Source of the DNA: Fibrobacterota bacterium
Lineage (GTDB): Bacteria > Fibrobacterota > Chitinivibrionia > Chitinivibrionales > FEN-1185
Direction of reading: 5' to 3'
Length of the DNA: 64,000 nucleotides
NCBI GenBank assembly: GCA_003165595.1
Contig: PLWQ01000018.1
Coordinates: 125,444-189,443, forward strand
In this document: positions 16,493-24,738 of the stretch, in pieces
How positions within the stretch are numbered: position 1 is the stretch's first letter
Layout: each line of letters opens with the position of its first letter
Made by a program: the position numbers and the translations under genes
Notes under the pieces: generated by a model
What the model saw: the letters and a program-made list of their open reading frames with translations, nothing else
What the model was told of the DNA's origin: nothing
Databases searched by the model: none

Positions 16493-17991
16493 ACGCCCAT
16501 CGCTATTCCGTCTGCATCCGGGCCGGCGAGCGGACTATCGTCACGACGGACAACTACGACGTTGTCCCGAACGAGATTACATTTCTCTTCGGAGAGTCGG
16601 GCATTGGAAAGTCGATGATCTCCAAAGCGGTGTACGGGCTGCTCGACCCCGACGATCTCGACGTAACGGTAAACGGACGACCGTATCCCGAATATTGTGC
16701 CCTCGCTTCGACTCACGAAATACGCGACAACAGTTTTTTCGTATTCCAGGAACCGTCGTCACACTTGAATTCGCTGATGAAAATCTCGGACCAATTGAGC
16801 GAGGGGAGCCTGAGGCTGTGCAAGGACGACTCCGAGATACTCGGCAGGCTGTGGCAGAACGCGGACCGCAACGCTCTTCGCCGCGTTCTCAATGTTTTTC
16901 CCAAACCCTACCGGCCAAGCGGCGGAGAAAAGCAGCGCGTGCTGCTGGCAATGGCGTTCAAGAAAATGGATGTCTTGGCATCGACAAAGGATGACGGAGC
17001 GGAGAGCTTTTTTGTGTTCGACGAACCGACGGGCAGCCTCGACAACAACTACCGCAATCTTTTTCTTGAGTTGCTTTTTGAGAAATATACGCGTCGCCCG
17101 TTTACGGCGATGATAATCACCCACGACTACTCGGTGATAAGCGAATTGTACGCGCGGTATCGGGGGTTCCTGCCGCGCATTCACCTCATGGAGCTGCGGC
17201 GCGCCGGCGCGCGCGCGGTGGAGGTGATCGATTTCTCGGCGCAGGAGTACCTGAACTGGCTCGGTGAAAAGCCTCCACAGGTTTCGGGCACGGTCGCGGG
17301 CGCGGCAGTGCTCGATTTCGGCGCCCGCTTCTCCGTGTTTGGCCGGAACCTGTGCCTTTTCAAGGACGCCGCCCACACGCAGCCGGCAAACCTGGTTATC
17401 CGGAAGGGTGAAATGGCATATGTCAAGGCACCGAGCGGCGTGGGCAAGACAACTCTGGCAAAGGTAATCATGGGCCTGTACCATGCGCACGATCTGGCTA
17501 TGAACCTCTGCGGCATGCCGATTACAGGGCGCACCGGGAAGAAGGTGTGGGAAACCAGGATATGGGGCAAGAAGGCGACCATGGTGTTTCAGCACGCCGA
17601 CGAGTCCCTCAACCTTGCCGCAACGGTGCGGGAAACGTTCCTCGGTTTGCCGCTTGCGCGCAGGCTCACGCCGCAGACGCTCGTCTCGGCGCTGGGCGAG
17701 CTGTTCGAAGACTCGGTGACCGATGCTTTCCTTTCGAAGAAAGTGGCAATGCTTTCCGGCGGTCAAAAACAGCGGCTCAACCTGCTGCGCAGCATCGTGC
17801 TGGGCACCGACCTGCTTATTCTCGACGAACCGCTCAACGGCCTGGATTTCCTAAGCGTCAAGAAGGTCTTGTCGATTCTCGACGATCGTCGCGGCCGGGG
17901 CGCAGCCCTGCTGATGATTTCTCACAACGAAGAAATCTTCGATCATTTTGTGGGCAGGGAGCATGTGTACTATTTGACGGAATGCAGCTAA
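16489..17991 (+). CDS. Fused double ABC ATPase (OppD-OppF-like)
   Basis: A 500-residue cytoplasmic protein with two complete nucleotide-binding domains. First: Walker A GESGIGKS (about residue 37), signature PSGGEKQRV, Walker B FFVFDEPTGSLD, switch MIITHD. Second: Walker A APSGVGKTT (about residue 315), Q-loop VFQHADESLN, signature LSGGQKQRLNLL, Walker B LLILDEPLNGLD, switch LMISHN. In most peptide importers these are two genes (DppD and DppF); here they are one. The start at 16489 is set by the ATGA overlap; a longer open frame upstream lies within the permease gene in another frame. Confidence 0.9.
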   Translation: MNAHRYSVCIRAGERTIVTTDNYDVVPNEITFLFGESGIGKSMISKAVYGLLDPDDLDVTVNGRPYPEYCALASTHEIRDNSFFVFQEPSSHLNSLMKISDQLSEGSLRLCKDDSEILGRLWQNADRNALRRVLNVFPKPYRPSGGEKQRVLLAMAFKKMDVLASTKDDGAESFFVFDEPTGSLDNNYRNLFLELLFEKYTRRPFTAMIITHDYSVISELYARYRGFLPRIHLMELRRAGARAVEVIDFSAQEYLNWLGEKPPQVSGTVAGAAVLDFGARFSVFGRNLCLFKDAAHTQPANLVIRKGEMAYVKAPSGVGKTTLAKVIMGLYHAHDLAMNLCGMPITGRTGKKVWETRIWGKKATMVFQHADESLNLAATVRETFLGLPLARRLTPQTLVSALGELFEDSVTDAFLSKKVAMLSGGQKQRLNLLRSIVLGTDLLILDEPLNGLDFLSVKKVLSILDDRRGRGAALLMISHNEEIFDHFVGREHVYYLTECS

Positions 17992-18041
17992 CCATGTACG
18001 ATGCGGATGCAGCCGCCTGGCGCCGCAGTGCGGAGTCCTTC

Positions 18042-18058
18042 AAAAGCCGGTGGCTTTT
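18042..18058 (+). terminator. Candidate terminator after the transporter operon
   Basis: A perfect hairpin AAAAGCC-GGT-GGCTTTT (7-bp stem, 3-base loop) ends in four T about 50 bases after the ATPase stop. Confidence 0.45.
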
Positions 18059-18100
18059 CACCTGAACGATTTACTCAACCTTCATAGCCAAGGAGCATCC

Positions 18101-18994
18101 ATGAAATTCACCGTGAGGGCGATTTTGTCTTCATGCTTTATTGTTGCTTGCGCGGGCGTTTCTTCGGCCGACCCATGGAAAATTGACCTGAATCTTAACC
18201 TGACCACCGGCGTCAATTCCTACAGCAACAACTGGGTCGGCGGCGAAGCGGGGTCGTTCACCTGGGCGTCCCAGTTCCTTGGCAATGCGGAAAAGCAAAT
18301 CAGTCCAATACTAAACACAAGAACAACCCTTAACCTGCAGTTCGGGCAAACAGCTGTACAGGACAAGGACACAAAGCATTGGAGCGCACCCCAGAAATCT
18401 TCCGACCTGATTGATGGGTTGGAGCTTCTGCGGTTTACCTTGGGCGGCTGGGCCGACCCGTTCATCAGCGTACGCGCGATAAGCGAATTCCTTGACGGAA
18501 GCGATACCATGCTTGTACGCTACGGCAACCCGTTGGACGTTACCGAGGCGGTGGGCGGCGACCGCGTCCTGCAGAAGAATCAGAACGTGGACTGGTCGAC
18601 ACGCTTAGGCGTAGCGGCGCACCAGCTTGTCGACCGTCATCATCTCGATACGGCGACCGGCATACGCGCCAACGACGTCACCAACGACGGCGGGGTTGAA
18701 TTCGACATGGACCTCAAGGCGAACAACAAAGCGAAATGGGTGACGCTGCTCAGCTCGCTTCGGGTATACGAAGCCCTGGTAAGCTCCAAGGCGAACGCTG
18801 AAAAAGGAACACCGGAGGAAAATGACTGGAGATATCCGCACGTGAAATGGGAAAACAATCTTACGTTGAATTTCGCCAAGTATCTCATGCTCAATGTGTC
18901 GGCATATTTGTATTACGACAAAGACATCAGCAGAGACGTGCGTTTGAAAGAAGCGATTACGGCGGGGTTGACCTACGTTTATTCCAAGAAATAA
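18101..18994 (+). CDS. DUF3078 outer-membrane-like protein
   Basis: A 297-residue protein with a signal peptide (MKFTVRAILSSCFIVACAGV, cleavage near SSA-DP). The mature part starts with LNLNLTTGVNSYSNNWVGGE and continues FTWASQFLGNAEKQISP, the hallmark of DUF3078 proteins of Bacteroidota/Fibrobacterota: amphipathic strands of a probable outer-membrane beta-barrel ending in an aromatic-rich strand (YVYSKK). The function of the family is unknown. AAGGAG lies 7 bases before the ATG at 18101; the frame is open further upstream but has no signal. Confidence 0.8.
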   Translation: MKFTVRAILSSCFIVACAGVSSADPWKIDLNLNLTTGVNSYSNNWVGGEAGSFTWASQFLGNAEKQISPILNTRTTLNLQFGQTAVQDKDTKHWSAPQKSSDLIDGLELLRFTLGGWADPFISVRAISEFLDGSDTMLVRYGNPLDVTEAVGGDRVLQKNQNVDWSTRLGVAAHQLVDRHHLDTATGIRANDVTNDGGVEFDMDLKANNKAKWVTLLSSLRVYEALVSSKANAEKGTPEENDWRYPHVKWENNLTLNFAKYLMLNVSAYLYYDKDISRDVRLKEAITAGLTYVYSKK

Positions 18995-19030
18995 GCAGGC
19001 GGGAAATATTTTCCGCGGTGATGAAGGGGC

Positions 19031-19438
19031 TCAGGCGCCGCGCCTCTTGCTGACCCTGTCGAGGTTCTGCTTTTTGCGGAAGAACGCCGCTTCCATTCGG
19101 CGGAAATCGTCGTGGCCGCAAGTTCCTCTGCAACGTGCGGCCAGCTCGTCCGATTCGTGAAAGGTCTTCTTCGCGACGGCGCACGGATAGTCGTCGCACA
19201 TGCCGCAGTTGTCAATGTGCCTGGAGCGCGCGCAGGTTCTCTGGTCGTGATAAGCGCACGGCTCCGCGCTTGTGCATCCATTGCACAACAGGGATTTTGC
19301 AGGCGTGCCTGCCGGCCGCAGCCCGGTTCTTACCCAGAGCGCAAGCGTATCCTCCAGGAGTTTCGCGTCGCCGGTCCTCGTGGCAATGGCGCGCGGGCAC
19401 TGGTCGCAGTTGTCGCCGCAAACGCCGAGCGTGGGCAT
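19031..19438 (-). CDS. DUF3795 cysteine-rich protein
   Basis: A 135-residue cytoplasmic protein with twelve cysteines in the DUF3795 pattern: MPTLGVCGDNCDQCPR at the start (C-G-x-x-C-x-x-C-P), LLCNGC in the middle, then CARSRHIDNCGMCDDYPC. The cysteines suggest a metal or iron-sulfur site. The function is not known. It lies two bases after the SRPBCC gene on the same strand, so the two are co-transcribed. Confidence 0.8.
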   Translation of the reverse strand: MPTLGVCGDNCDQCPRAIATRTGDAKLLEDTLALWVRTGLRPAGTPAKSLLCNGCTSAEPCAYHDQRTCARSRHIDNCGMCDDYPCAVAKKTFHESDELAARCRGTCGHDDFRRMEAAFFRKKQNLDRVSKRRGA

Positions 19439-19440
19439 GG

Positions 19441-19845
19441 TTACTCCTTCGCCGGCTTGCCGAAATATTCCCGCATGGGCGCGAAATAGAAATCTTCCCA
19501 GCCTTTCTTGTAGCTGCGAGCCTGCCCCTTGGGTATCTGGCTGTGCGCGAGCGTGAGTGTTGCGCCGTGTGCGGTCTTGGCAAAGCGGATTTTCACCAGC
19601 GAATCAGGATCGTTTTCGGGAAACTCCGTAGTGCGCCATCGCTGGACAATCTTCTTGTCCTTGACAAGCTCGATTGTGGTGCCTGTGATGTAATCGTCCC
19701 AGGCCGCAAATCTACCGCCGACTTTTGCAGAAATTCTGGCGGTCGAGCCGGTAAAGGCCGTGTGTTCCTCGGAAGAAAGCCAGGCCGTGTACAGGGTTTT
19801 GGGCGAAACGGGGAACGTGGCGGAAACGGTAAAGGATAATGCCAC
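19441..19845 (-). CDS. SRPBCC / AHSA1-type START-like domain protein
   Basis: A 134-residue protein starting at GTG with AAAGG 7 bases upstream. It shows the AHA1 C-terminal-homologue fold pattern: FPVSPKTLYTAWLSSEEHTA at the N-terminus, AKVGGRFAAWDDYITGT, IVQRWRTTEFPENDPDS and a final helix GWEDFYFAPMREYF. Such proteins form a cavity for small hydrophobic ligands or act as co-chaperone-like stress proteins. The ligand is unknown. It is paired with the DUF3795 gene. Confidence 0.85.
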   Translation of the reverse strand: MALSFTVSATFPVSPKTLYTAWLSSEEHTAFTGSTARISAKVGGRFAAWDDYITGTTIELVKDKKIVQRWRTTEFPENDPDSLVKIRFAKTAHGATLTLAHSQIPKGQARSYKKGWEDFYFAPMREYFGKPAKE

Positions 19846-20204
19846 AGTGTTGCCTTTCTGCTATTATCATGCTATGGAACGCGTTGGCTACGATTGCGAG
19901 GACACGTGTGAATCCCCAAGTTTGCGCATTCCCCGAAGGTTCGCTGTCGCGCCTACTCCTGTAGTGTTGTATGCAGTCGTGGTCGTGGTGCTTCGGGGTT
20001 GGCAAACGACTGTAAATTTCTTCTTCCTTGGGGATGGAAGAGGCCCCGCAGCTTGCTGCGGGGTCCGTCAATAGCCTCGGGTCATCACGCTGTTTGTGAA
20101 AATACTTTTCCCAGGCCATCGGCGCATTTATTTTCAGAGCGACCCACACCATGTAATTGCCAGAGTGGCAGGCCCGGCCTTTAACCGTTTGAAGGAGGTC
20201 TATC
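19846..20204. other. Intergenic region with REP-like copy B
   Basis: 359 bases without a gene, about half made up of a dispersed repeat (19908-20066). The rest shows no clear promoter. The ribosome site AAGGAGGT (20192-20199) belongs to the gene at 20205. Confidence 0.6.
19908..20066. repeat. REP-like repeat, copy B
   Basis: Starts GTGAATCCCCAAGTTTGCGC and contains CCCCGAAGGTTCGCTGTCGC and CTACTCCTGTAGTGTTGTAT, all shared with copy C at 37409-37544. It ends with TTCTTCTTCC, GGGGATGGAAG and the hairpin CCCCGCAGCTTGCTGCGGGG (20044), shared with copy A at 282-400. Copy B therefore links the two halves of the element. Confidence 0.65.
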
Positions 20205-20834
20205 GTGAAGTCCCAGACTGCGGTGAAATTCTTTCTCGCGCTGGCGCTTGTGTGCAGCTCGCTTTTAGCAAAGGACATGATTCTCACAACGCTCGACGGC
20301 CAGAAGATCGTACTTCACGAAGACAATACCTGGACGTTCCAAAACGGGAAAAGGGGCGAGATCGACCAGGATTTTACCGTTCCGGTAAACGGTGGAAAGA
20401 TCGTGCTCATCGCAACGGACGGCACCTGGGGCTTTGTCGAAAAGGAAATCGTACACCAGGAGGAGGAGGTGAAGGCCGATTCTGTGGTGGGCAACGGGCA
20501 TTCTGTCAACAAGGACGTGATGGCGGCAAACGCCGAGGCCCAGAAGCTGGCGCTTGCACAGGCCACTGCCAAAATAAAGGTTGCTTTGGGCAAGCTGAAG
20601 ATCGATGCTGCCAAACTGTCCGATTGCATCAAGCGGGCCGAAAAGGACGTTACCAAGAAGGAAGATTTCAAGCAGGGAACGGGCTGGGACGTTTCGGTTC
20701 GCGTATTTCTCGACCGTGGCAGTATTCTGGCGGTTGCCGACTGTGCCATGAAGAAGGACGACGAAGCTGCCGATTCGACCAAGAAGGCGGCGTCGGCAAA
20801 GAAAAAGCCCGGCAAGAAACCGGCCGCACAGTAG
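20205..20834 (+). CDS. Secreted DUF3157-like protein
   Basis: A 209-residue protein starting at GTG with a very good ribosome site (AAGGAGGT, five bases away). The signal peptide covers about residues 1-22 (LALALVCSSLLA-KD). Then comes MILTTLDGQKIVLHEDNTWT, a short beta motif seen in DUF3157 and related proteins ('TLDGR-x-V-x-L-x-x-D-G-T-W'). Residues 100-150 are helical (LALAQATAKIKVALGKLKID), and the C-terminus is a lysine- and alanine-rich tail. Function unknown. It is followed after about 40 bases by a lipoprotein gene, so the two may form an operon. Confidence 0.6.
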   Translation: MKSQTAVKFFLALALVCSSLLAKDMILTTLDGQKIVLHEDNTWTFQNGKRGEIDQDFTVPVNGGKIVLIATDGTWGFVEKEIVHQEEEVKADSVVGNGHSVNKDVMAANAEAQKLALAQATAKIKVALGKLKIDAAKLSDCIKRAEKDVTKKEDFKQGTGWDVSVRVFLDRGSILAVADCAMKKDDEAADSTKKAASAKKKPGKKPAAQ

Positions 20835-20873
20835 GACTTTTTCCTACCACGCCATGCAAAGGAGATGCAAACT

Positions 20874-21497
20874 ATGAGAACCGCCACACGGTATGGCATT
20901 CCCGCAGTATTTCTTGCGGCAGCCGTGCTTTTCTCCGGCTGCGCTTCCCGCATTCCACTTACAAAGGCGCTTATCCGGGAATACAATTTATCGTATGCCG
21001 ACATCAAGCGGCTCCAGCTTTACACCTCGGACGATATCCTGCTTGAGCAGGAAGCCAGGAACGTCAACAAGGACATAGACCAGACGCATTCGCTCAAGAA
21101 GGTCGAAGATCAGTACATCAAGCGCGTTTATTTCAAGCGGCAGACCCCATGCATCGCCGTTGAGGCATCGGCCGACAGGCTCAAGGTTGCGTTCGAGCCG
21201 GCCGACAACCTCACGTTCACCTACGAATCGGCCAATCCGGATCGCGAAGGCTACGTGTACAGGCCCGAAAAGAAGGCGACGAAGGAAGAGCTGTCGAGGC
21301 AATCCGAGGGAAGCCTGTTTGACAATTGGCGGATCGTGGGACAGCAAACCTATGCTGATTCAACCTACAATGTGATTATCCGCGATGAGTTTCCGCTCCT
21401 GCTGGTCGACCAGGCCAGCCTCCGCACGTTTCTCGTTGAGTCGCGCACCGTTCCTGGCATGCGGCAGACGGACATTGACAAAGAAAAGGGGAAGTAG
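20874..21497 (+). CDS. Lipoprotein of unknown function
   Basis: A 207-residue protein with a lipoprotein signal: MRTATRYGIP, a hydrophobic core and the lipobox LFSGCAS, with the modified Cys near residue 23. The mature part begins PLTKALIREYNLSYADIKRL, mixed helix and strand, with no recognised domain. AAAGGAG is 10 bases before the ATG at 20874; an ATG at 20865 would place the ribosome site inside the start. It is likely co-transcribed with the 20205 gene. Confidence 0.7.
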   Translation: MRTATRYGIPAVFLAAAVLFSGCASRIPLTKALIREYNLSYADIKRLQLYTSDDILLEQEARNVNKDIDQTHSLKKVEDQYIKRVYFKRQTPCIAVEASADRLKVAFEPADNLTFTYESANPDREGYVYRPEKKATKEELSRQSEGSLFDNWRIVGQQTYADSTYNVIIRDEFPLLLVDQASLRTFLVESRTVPGMRQTDIDKEKGK

Positions 21498-22033
21498 CGG
21501 CCGGGCGCCCAATTCTATTGCAACTCTTATGGAACTTGATCATTGGATTGACAATCGGTTCCACGCTGTATACGGCAATGCCATGCGCGAGCGCGCCAGA
21601 ATACGAATTGTTGATGTTCCACGTGAGGCCCGGCTAGAGTCCGATCACATTCGTCTTTCCTTTTGTCGTGAAGGGGTATTTTTTCCCCGCCTCCGCAGTA
21701 AAGGAAAGCGCCGCAAGGGGGGTGGGAAATCCGCCGTATTCATCGTGAGTACGATTAGTTTAAGGTGTTAAGCTTTTTTTACGGCATTTCAATAATAATT
21801 GAGTAAATTGTATGTGAGGAAGTAATTCCCTGTGGACACGTTCCTCAGCGATACTTAGTCTGCAAAGCTCAGGAGATCGTTTCCAGGCACAGTAAAATTT
21901 TAGCGATTAAATAGGGTAGAGGGGGAAAGGCTGCCAGTCAAAGGAGGTTGTCGCTGAAAGACCAGGTCGGCTCAGTTTTGTAAAGCCCTTGGAGTCAAGT
22001 TCACATAAGAGGGGGGGCTTTTAGGAGGGGTAG
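21498..22033. other. Long leader region before the glucan locus
   Basis: 536 bases without a convincing gene. The AT-rich middle (21770-21830) has promoter-like A/T tracts. The last 200 bases are purine-rich with several short stems and could be a long 5' untranslated leader. GGAGGGG at 22024-22030 is the ribosome site of the thaumatin-like gene. A 126-codon frame at 21385-21771 overlaps the previous gene and has no ribosome site, so it is not called. Confidence 0.5.
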
Positions 22034-23038
22034 ATGCGTGCGATTTTTGAAGGTTTTGTTTTGTGTGCCGTCATTACGGGAGCGGCGTTTTCTCAGGATG
22101 CCACCGGTTGGCCGCACAAGAATGCCGCAGGTCAAACCGTGCGGCACGTTATAATCATGAACCATTTGAACAAGGCCTTTACCTTGGAACTCTCGGGATA
22201 TGCCAACCGGACAATGAATCCCGGAGACAGTATTGTGCTTGAACATGCCTTTGGATGGGCTTCCGCGCGATGCTCCGGGACCTATCCCGGCACAACCAAC
22301 ATGGGGTCTTTGTCGCTTGCGGAATGGACAATGGGCTCCAACAACAACGACGACTGGTACGATGTGAGCCTCGTTGACGGATACAATCTTCCGGTGCGGA
22401 TGTTCCCGGTCAAAGGGACCTTCACTACTTCAACGGCGGCATATATGTGCGATACCGTCGGTTGCACCAAAGACCTGCTTCCCAATTGCCCGCCAGAATT
22501 GCAGGTGAAGAGCTCCGACGGAACTCTCATCCAATGCCTGAGTGCTTGCGCCAAATTTCATGCCGACTCGTTCTGCTGCTCCGGGACCTACAGCGTGCCG
22601 CAAACGTGTCATGCTACGGCGTATTCCAAACTTTTCAAAGATGCCTGTCCCTGGGCGTACAGCTATGCCTACGACGATCTTGCAAGCCTTGACCAATGCG
22701 TATATTCCAACGGCATTGGGCCGGATTACGTCATCGAATTCGGCTATTTCACGGCTCAAACCGCGGTGGCATGGAAACCGTCCATAATCCTTTCCAGCGT
22801 CAATGCCGACGCAATCACCAAGGGCAGGGACAATGTCTTGCGGTATTCGATCACCGGACCTCATTCCGGCGGCGCTTCGCTCGGGCTGTACGACTGCGCC
22901 GGGCGTCTGGTTGCTCAAACGGAAGTGATGGAATCGGCCGGCGCTATGACGCTGGCAGGTGTCTCAAAAGGAGTGTATGTCGCCGTGCTTAAAGCGGGAA
23001 AACAATTGCTGGCGCAGAGTACGGTGGCGGTGAAGTAG
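22034..23038 (+). CDS. Secreted thaumatin-like (GH152-type) protein with C-terminal sorting domain
   Basis: 334 residues. The signal peptide ends around residue 20 (AAFSQ). Residues about 25-250 match the thaumatin/PR-5 fold: VSLVDGYNLPVRMFPV, the cysteine series CPPELQV ... CLSACAKF ... CCSGTY ... QTCHATAYSKLFKDACPWAY, then SYAYDD, and at least twelve cysteines for disulfides. Thaumatin-like proteins are antifungal in plants, and some have beta-1,3-glucanase activity (GH152). Residues about 265-334 are a FlgD/type IX-like C-terminal module (LGLYDCAGRLVAQTEV, GVYVAVLKAG), suggesting export and surface attachment. It precedes three GH64-like genes in the same direction, so a shared beta-1,3-glucan target is likely. 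Confidence 0.8.
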   Translation: MRAIFEGFVLCAVITGAAFSQDATGWPHKNAAGQTVRHVIIMNHLNKAFTLELSGYANRTMNPGDSIVLEHAFGWASARCSGTYPGTTNMGSLSLAEWTMGSNNNDDWYDVSLVDGYNLPVRMFPVKGTFTTSTAAYMCDTVGCTKDLLPNCPPELQVKSSDGTLIQCLSACAKFHADSFCCSGTYSVPQTCHATAYSKLFKDACPWAYSYAYDDLASLDQCVYSNGIGPDYVIEFGYFTAQTAVAWKPSIILSSVNADAITKGRDNVLRYSITGPHSGGASLGLYDCAGRLVAQTEVMESAGAMTLAGVSKGVYVAVLKAGKQLLAQSTVAVK

Positions 23039-23092
23039 CTGATTCACATTGACAAAGAGTCTTATTCATCTCAATTTAAAGGGGAGGGTTAC

Positions 23093-24628
23093 ATGAAAAG
23101 GGCAGCATTAACGTGCATGGCGCTGGCGTTTTTCGCCGGGTCTGTTTTTTCCCAAGTCAACCTTTGCGGAAAGGTGACGGACAATAATGGAACCCCCCTG
23201 ACCAACACTATAGTCAGGTTGGGCCAGACAACCTACGACAACGGGTATGGGCAAAACGCGTACATTACCAAAACCGACAATACCGGTTATTACCACCTGG
23301 GGGATGGGATTTGCACCACTCCTGTTTTCAGAGAGGACCAAACGGTAAGGTCAGGCGCGTTTCCGAGGCCGTGCTATATTGGCGGGCAGGTTCTGTTTAG
23401 CCTGCCGCAGGACAATCTTCAGGTGACAATGGGACTGTATGACCTGTCCGGACGGTATGTCAAGGAACTCATGAACAGCCGTTTGTCCAGGGGTAATTAC
23501 GGCGTACGGGTGGATACCCGCGCCATGTCGTCCCAATTCTATCTTGTCCGCATCACCGTCAACGGCATGTCATCCGTTTTCAAGCTTCAGCCGCTTTCCC
23601 GGATTCAGGGCCCGGCCGTTGCTCAAAACGTTTCCGGATTCCAGACCAAACTTGAAAAACTCGCTGCTGTGGTGGACACGCTCCACGCAACGGAGCCCGG
23701 TTATACCCTCGGCGTGACGCCGGTTCAGGCGCTTACGGGACAGACCGATTTCGTATTGACGAAGAACAATACGTATAACGGCGATACGGCCGCCTTCTGG
23801 GGGAACACGAGCACCTATCCGACGAATGCCTCGTATGTCATCCTGAACAGGACCAACGGCGCGTTCCCGGACAGCAAGATCTTCTGGAGCATTCAGCAGA
23901 ACGGAACAAAGGTCTCCATTGCAACGCAACCTACGGTTCAGATCCCCAATGGCGGCGGAAGGTTCTATATCTGGATCGCTCCCAACGATTCGGGCAACAG
24001 ATATTACGATTGGCTCGAGGTCAATTACGGCGGCACCTGGAACGGCAATACCACGCAGGTGGATGGGTACAGGCTTCCGATTACCTTCCGGATTCACAGC
24101 GCTACCGGTTCGGATTGCATACTCGGCGCCTCATACTGGATGTTCTATTCGTCACACCAGTCGAAGTGGGATGAATTCGAGAACGAGACGCCCAAGGAAT
24201 TTACCCAGCTTGCCACGCATGATAATGCCAACATTTACGCAATGCATACCTCGCCTGTCAACCTGTTCAACACGGGCGGCCCCTATGCGAATTACTACGA
24301 TAAGTATCAGGATTCGGTCTTGGCTCACAACCCCGGATCGACCAAGGTGAGTTCCTGGGACGTTTCCGCCTGCACTGGCGGAGGCGTCGGCAGTTCGCCT
24401 GGATATTGTTCTGCCGTCAACAGACATTGCGGAACGCTTCCGCAAGCGGCATGGCAGATTGACACCAATTATTACAAGGCGCCACCGTGTAACTATTACT
24501 CATATTGGGTACACCGCCGCTCCATTAAGAACATGGCCTACGGCTTTCCGTACGACGACTTCGGCGGCCATGCCGCATTTTGCGCCCAGTCCAATATCCA
24601 GTGGCTGGCGGTCGCAATAGGTTGGTAA
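23093..24628 (+). CDS. GH64-like beta-1,3-glucanase, paralogue 1
   Basis: 511 residues. The signal peptide is residues 1-21 (FFAGSVFSQ). CarboxypepD_reg-like domain about 22-75 (LCGKVTDNNGTPLTNTIVRL). Sorting-like module about 97-165 (LYDLSGRYVKEL ... SSQFYLVRITVNG). Linker about 187-224. The catalytic region from about 245 to the end resembles GH64: SYVILNRTNGAFPDSKIFWS, RFYIWIAPND, YYDWLEVNYGG and VDGYRLPITFRI. In GH64 a Glu and a Asp about 15 residues apart are catalytic; here E309 and D324 fit. The end AYGFPYDDFGGHAAF is also GH64-like. GH64 enzymes release laminaripentaose from beta-1,3-glucan. GGGGAGGG is the ribosome site. Confidence 0.8.
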   Translation: MKRAALTCMALAFFAGSVFSQVNLCGKVTDNNGTPLTNTIVRLGQTTYDNGYGQNAYITKTDNTGYYHLGDGICTTPVFREDQTVRSGAFPRPCYIGGQVLFSLPQDNLQVTMGLYDLSGRYVKELMNSRLSRGNYGVRVDTRAMSSQFYLVRITVNGMSSVFKLQPLSRIQGPAVAQNVSGFQTKLEKLAAVVDTLHATEPGYTLGVTPVQALTGQTDFVLTKNNTYNGDTAAFWGNTSTYPTNASYVILNRTNGAFPDSKIFWSIQQNGTKVSIATQPTVQIPNGGGRFYIWIAPNDSGNRYYDWLEVNYGGTWNGNTTQVDGYRLPITFRIHSATGSDCILGASYWMFYSSHQSKWDEFENETPKEFTQLATHDNANIYAMHTSPVNLFNTGGPYANYYDKYQDSVLAHNPGSTKVSSWDVSACTGGGVGSSPGYCSAVNRHCGTLPQAAWQIDTNYYKAPPCNYYSYWVHRRSIKNMAYGFPYDDFGGHAAFCAQSNIQWLAVAIGW

Positions 24629-24653
24629 GCGTCCTTCTTGATCGAAATAACCT

Positions 24654-24704
24654 GGTTGCCACGTTTTTCCTTACGGAAAGACGTGGCAACCTTTGCCAAT
24701 TTTT
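24654..24704 (+). promoter_or_regulatory. Inter-paralogue hairpin 1 (terminator/attenuator-like)
   Basis: GGTTGCCACGT (24654-24664) pairs perfectly with ACGTGGCAACC (24681-24691), and the inside TTTTCC/GGAAAG extends the stem. It is followed by TTTGCCAATTTTT. A near-copy lies at the same place before paralogue 3. It may be an intrinsic terminator of paralogue 1 or an attenuator or processing site in a polycistronic message. Confidence 0.6.
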
Positions 24705-24738
24705 CGAGAGTTCTCTTTACAAAAAAGGGGAGGAAGAA

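Noticed and set aside
17994-18064. Small 23-codon frame after the double ATPase
   Set aside because: It contains the candidate terminator hairpin and has no ribosome site.
21385-21771. Open frame of 128 codons after the lipoprotein gene
   Set aside because: Overlaps the end of the lipoprotein gene in another frame; the internal ATG near 21530 has no ribosome site and the translation is basic low-complexity.
21830-22000. Possible c-di-GMP-I (GEMM) riboswitch before the thaumatin-like gene
   Set aside because: Fragments such as TGCAAAGCTC look suggestive, but the GGCAAACC strand, the GAAA loop and the receptor are not found in the right order.
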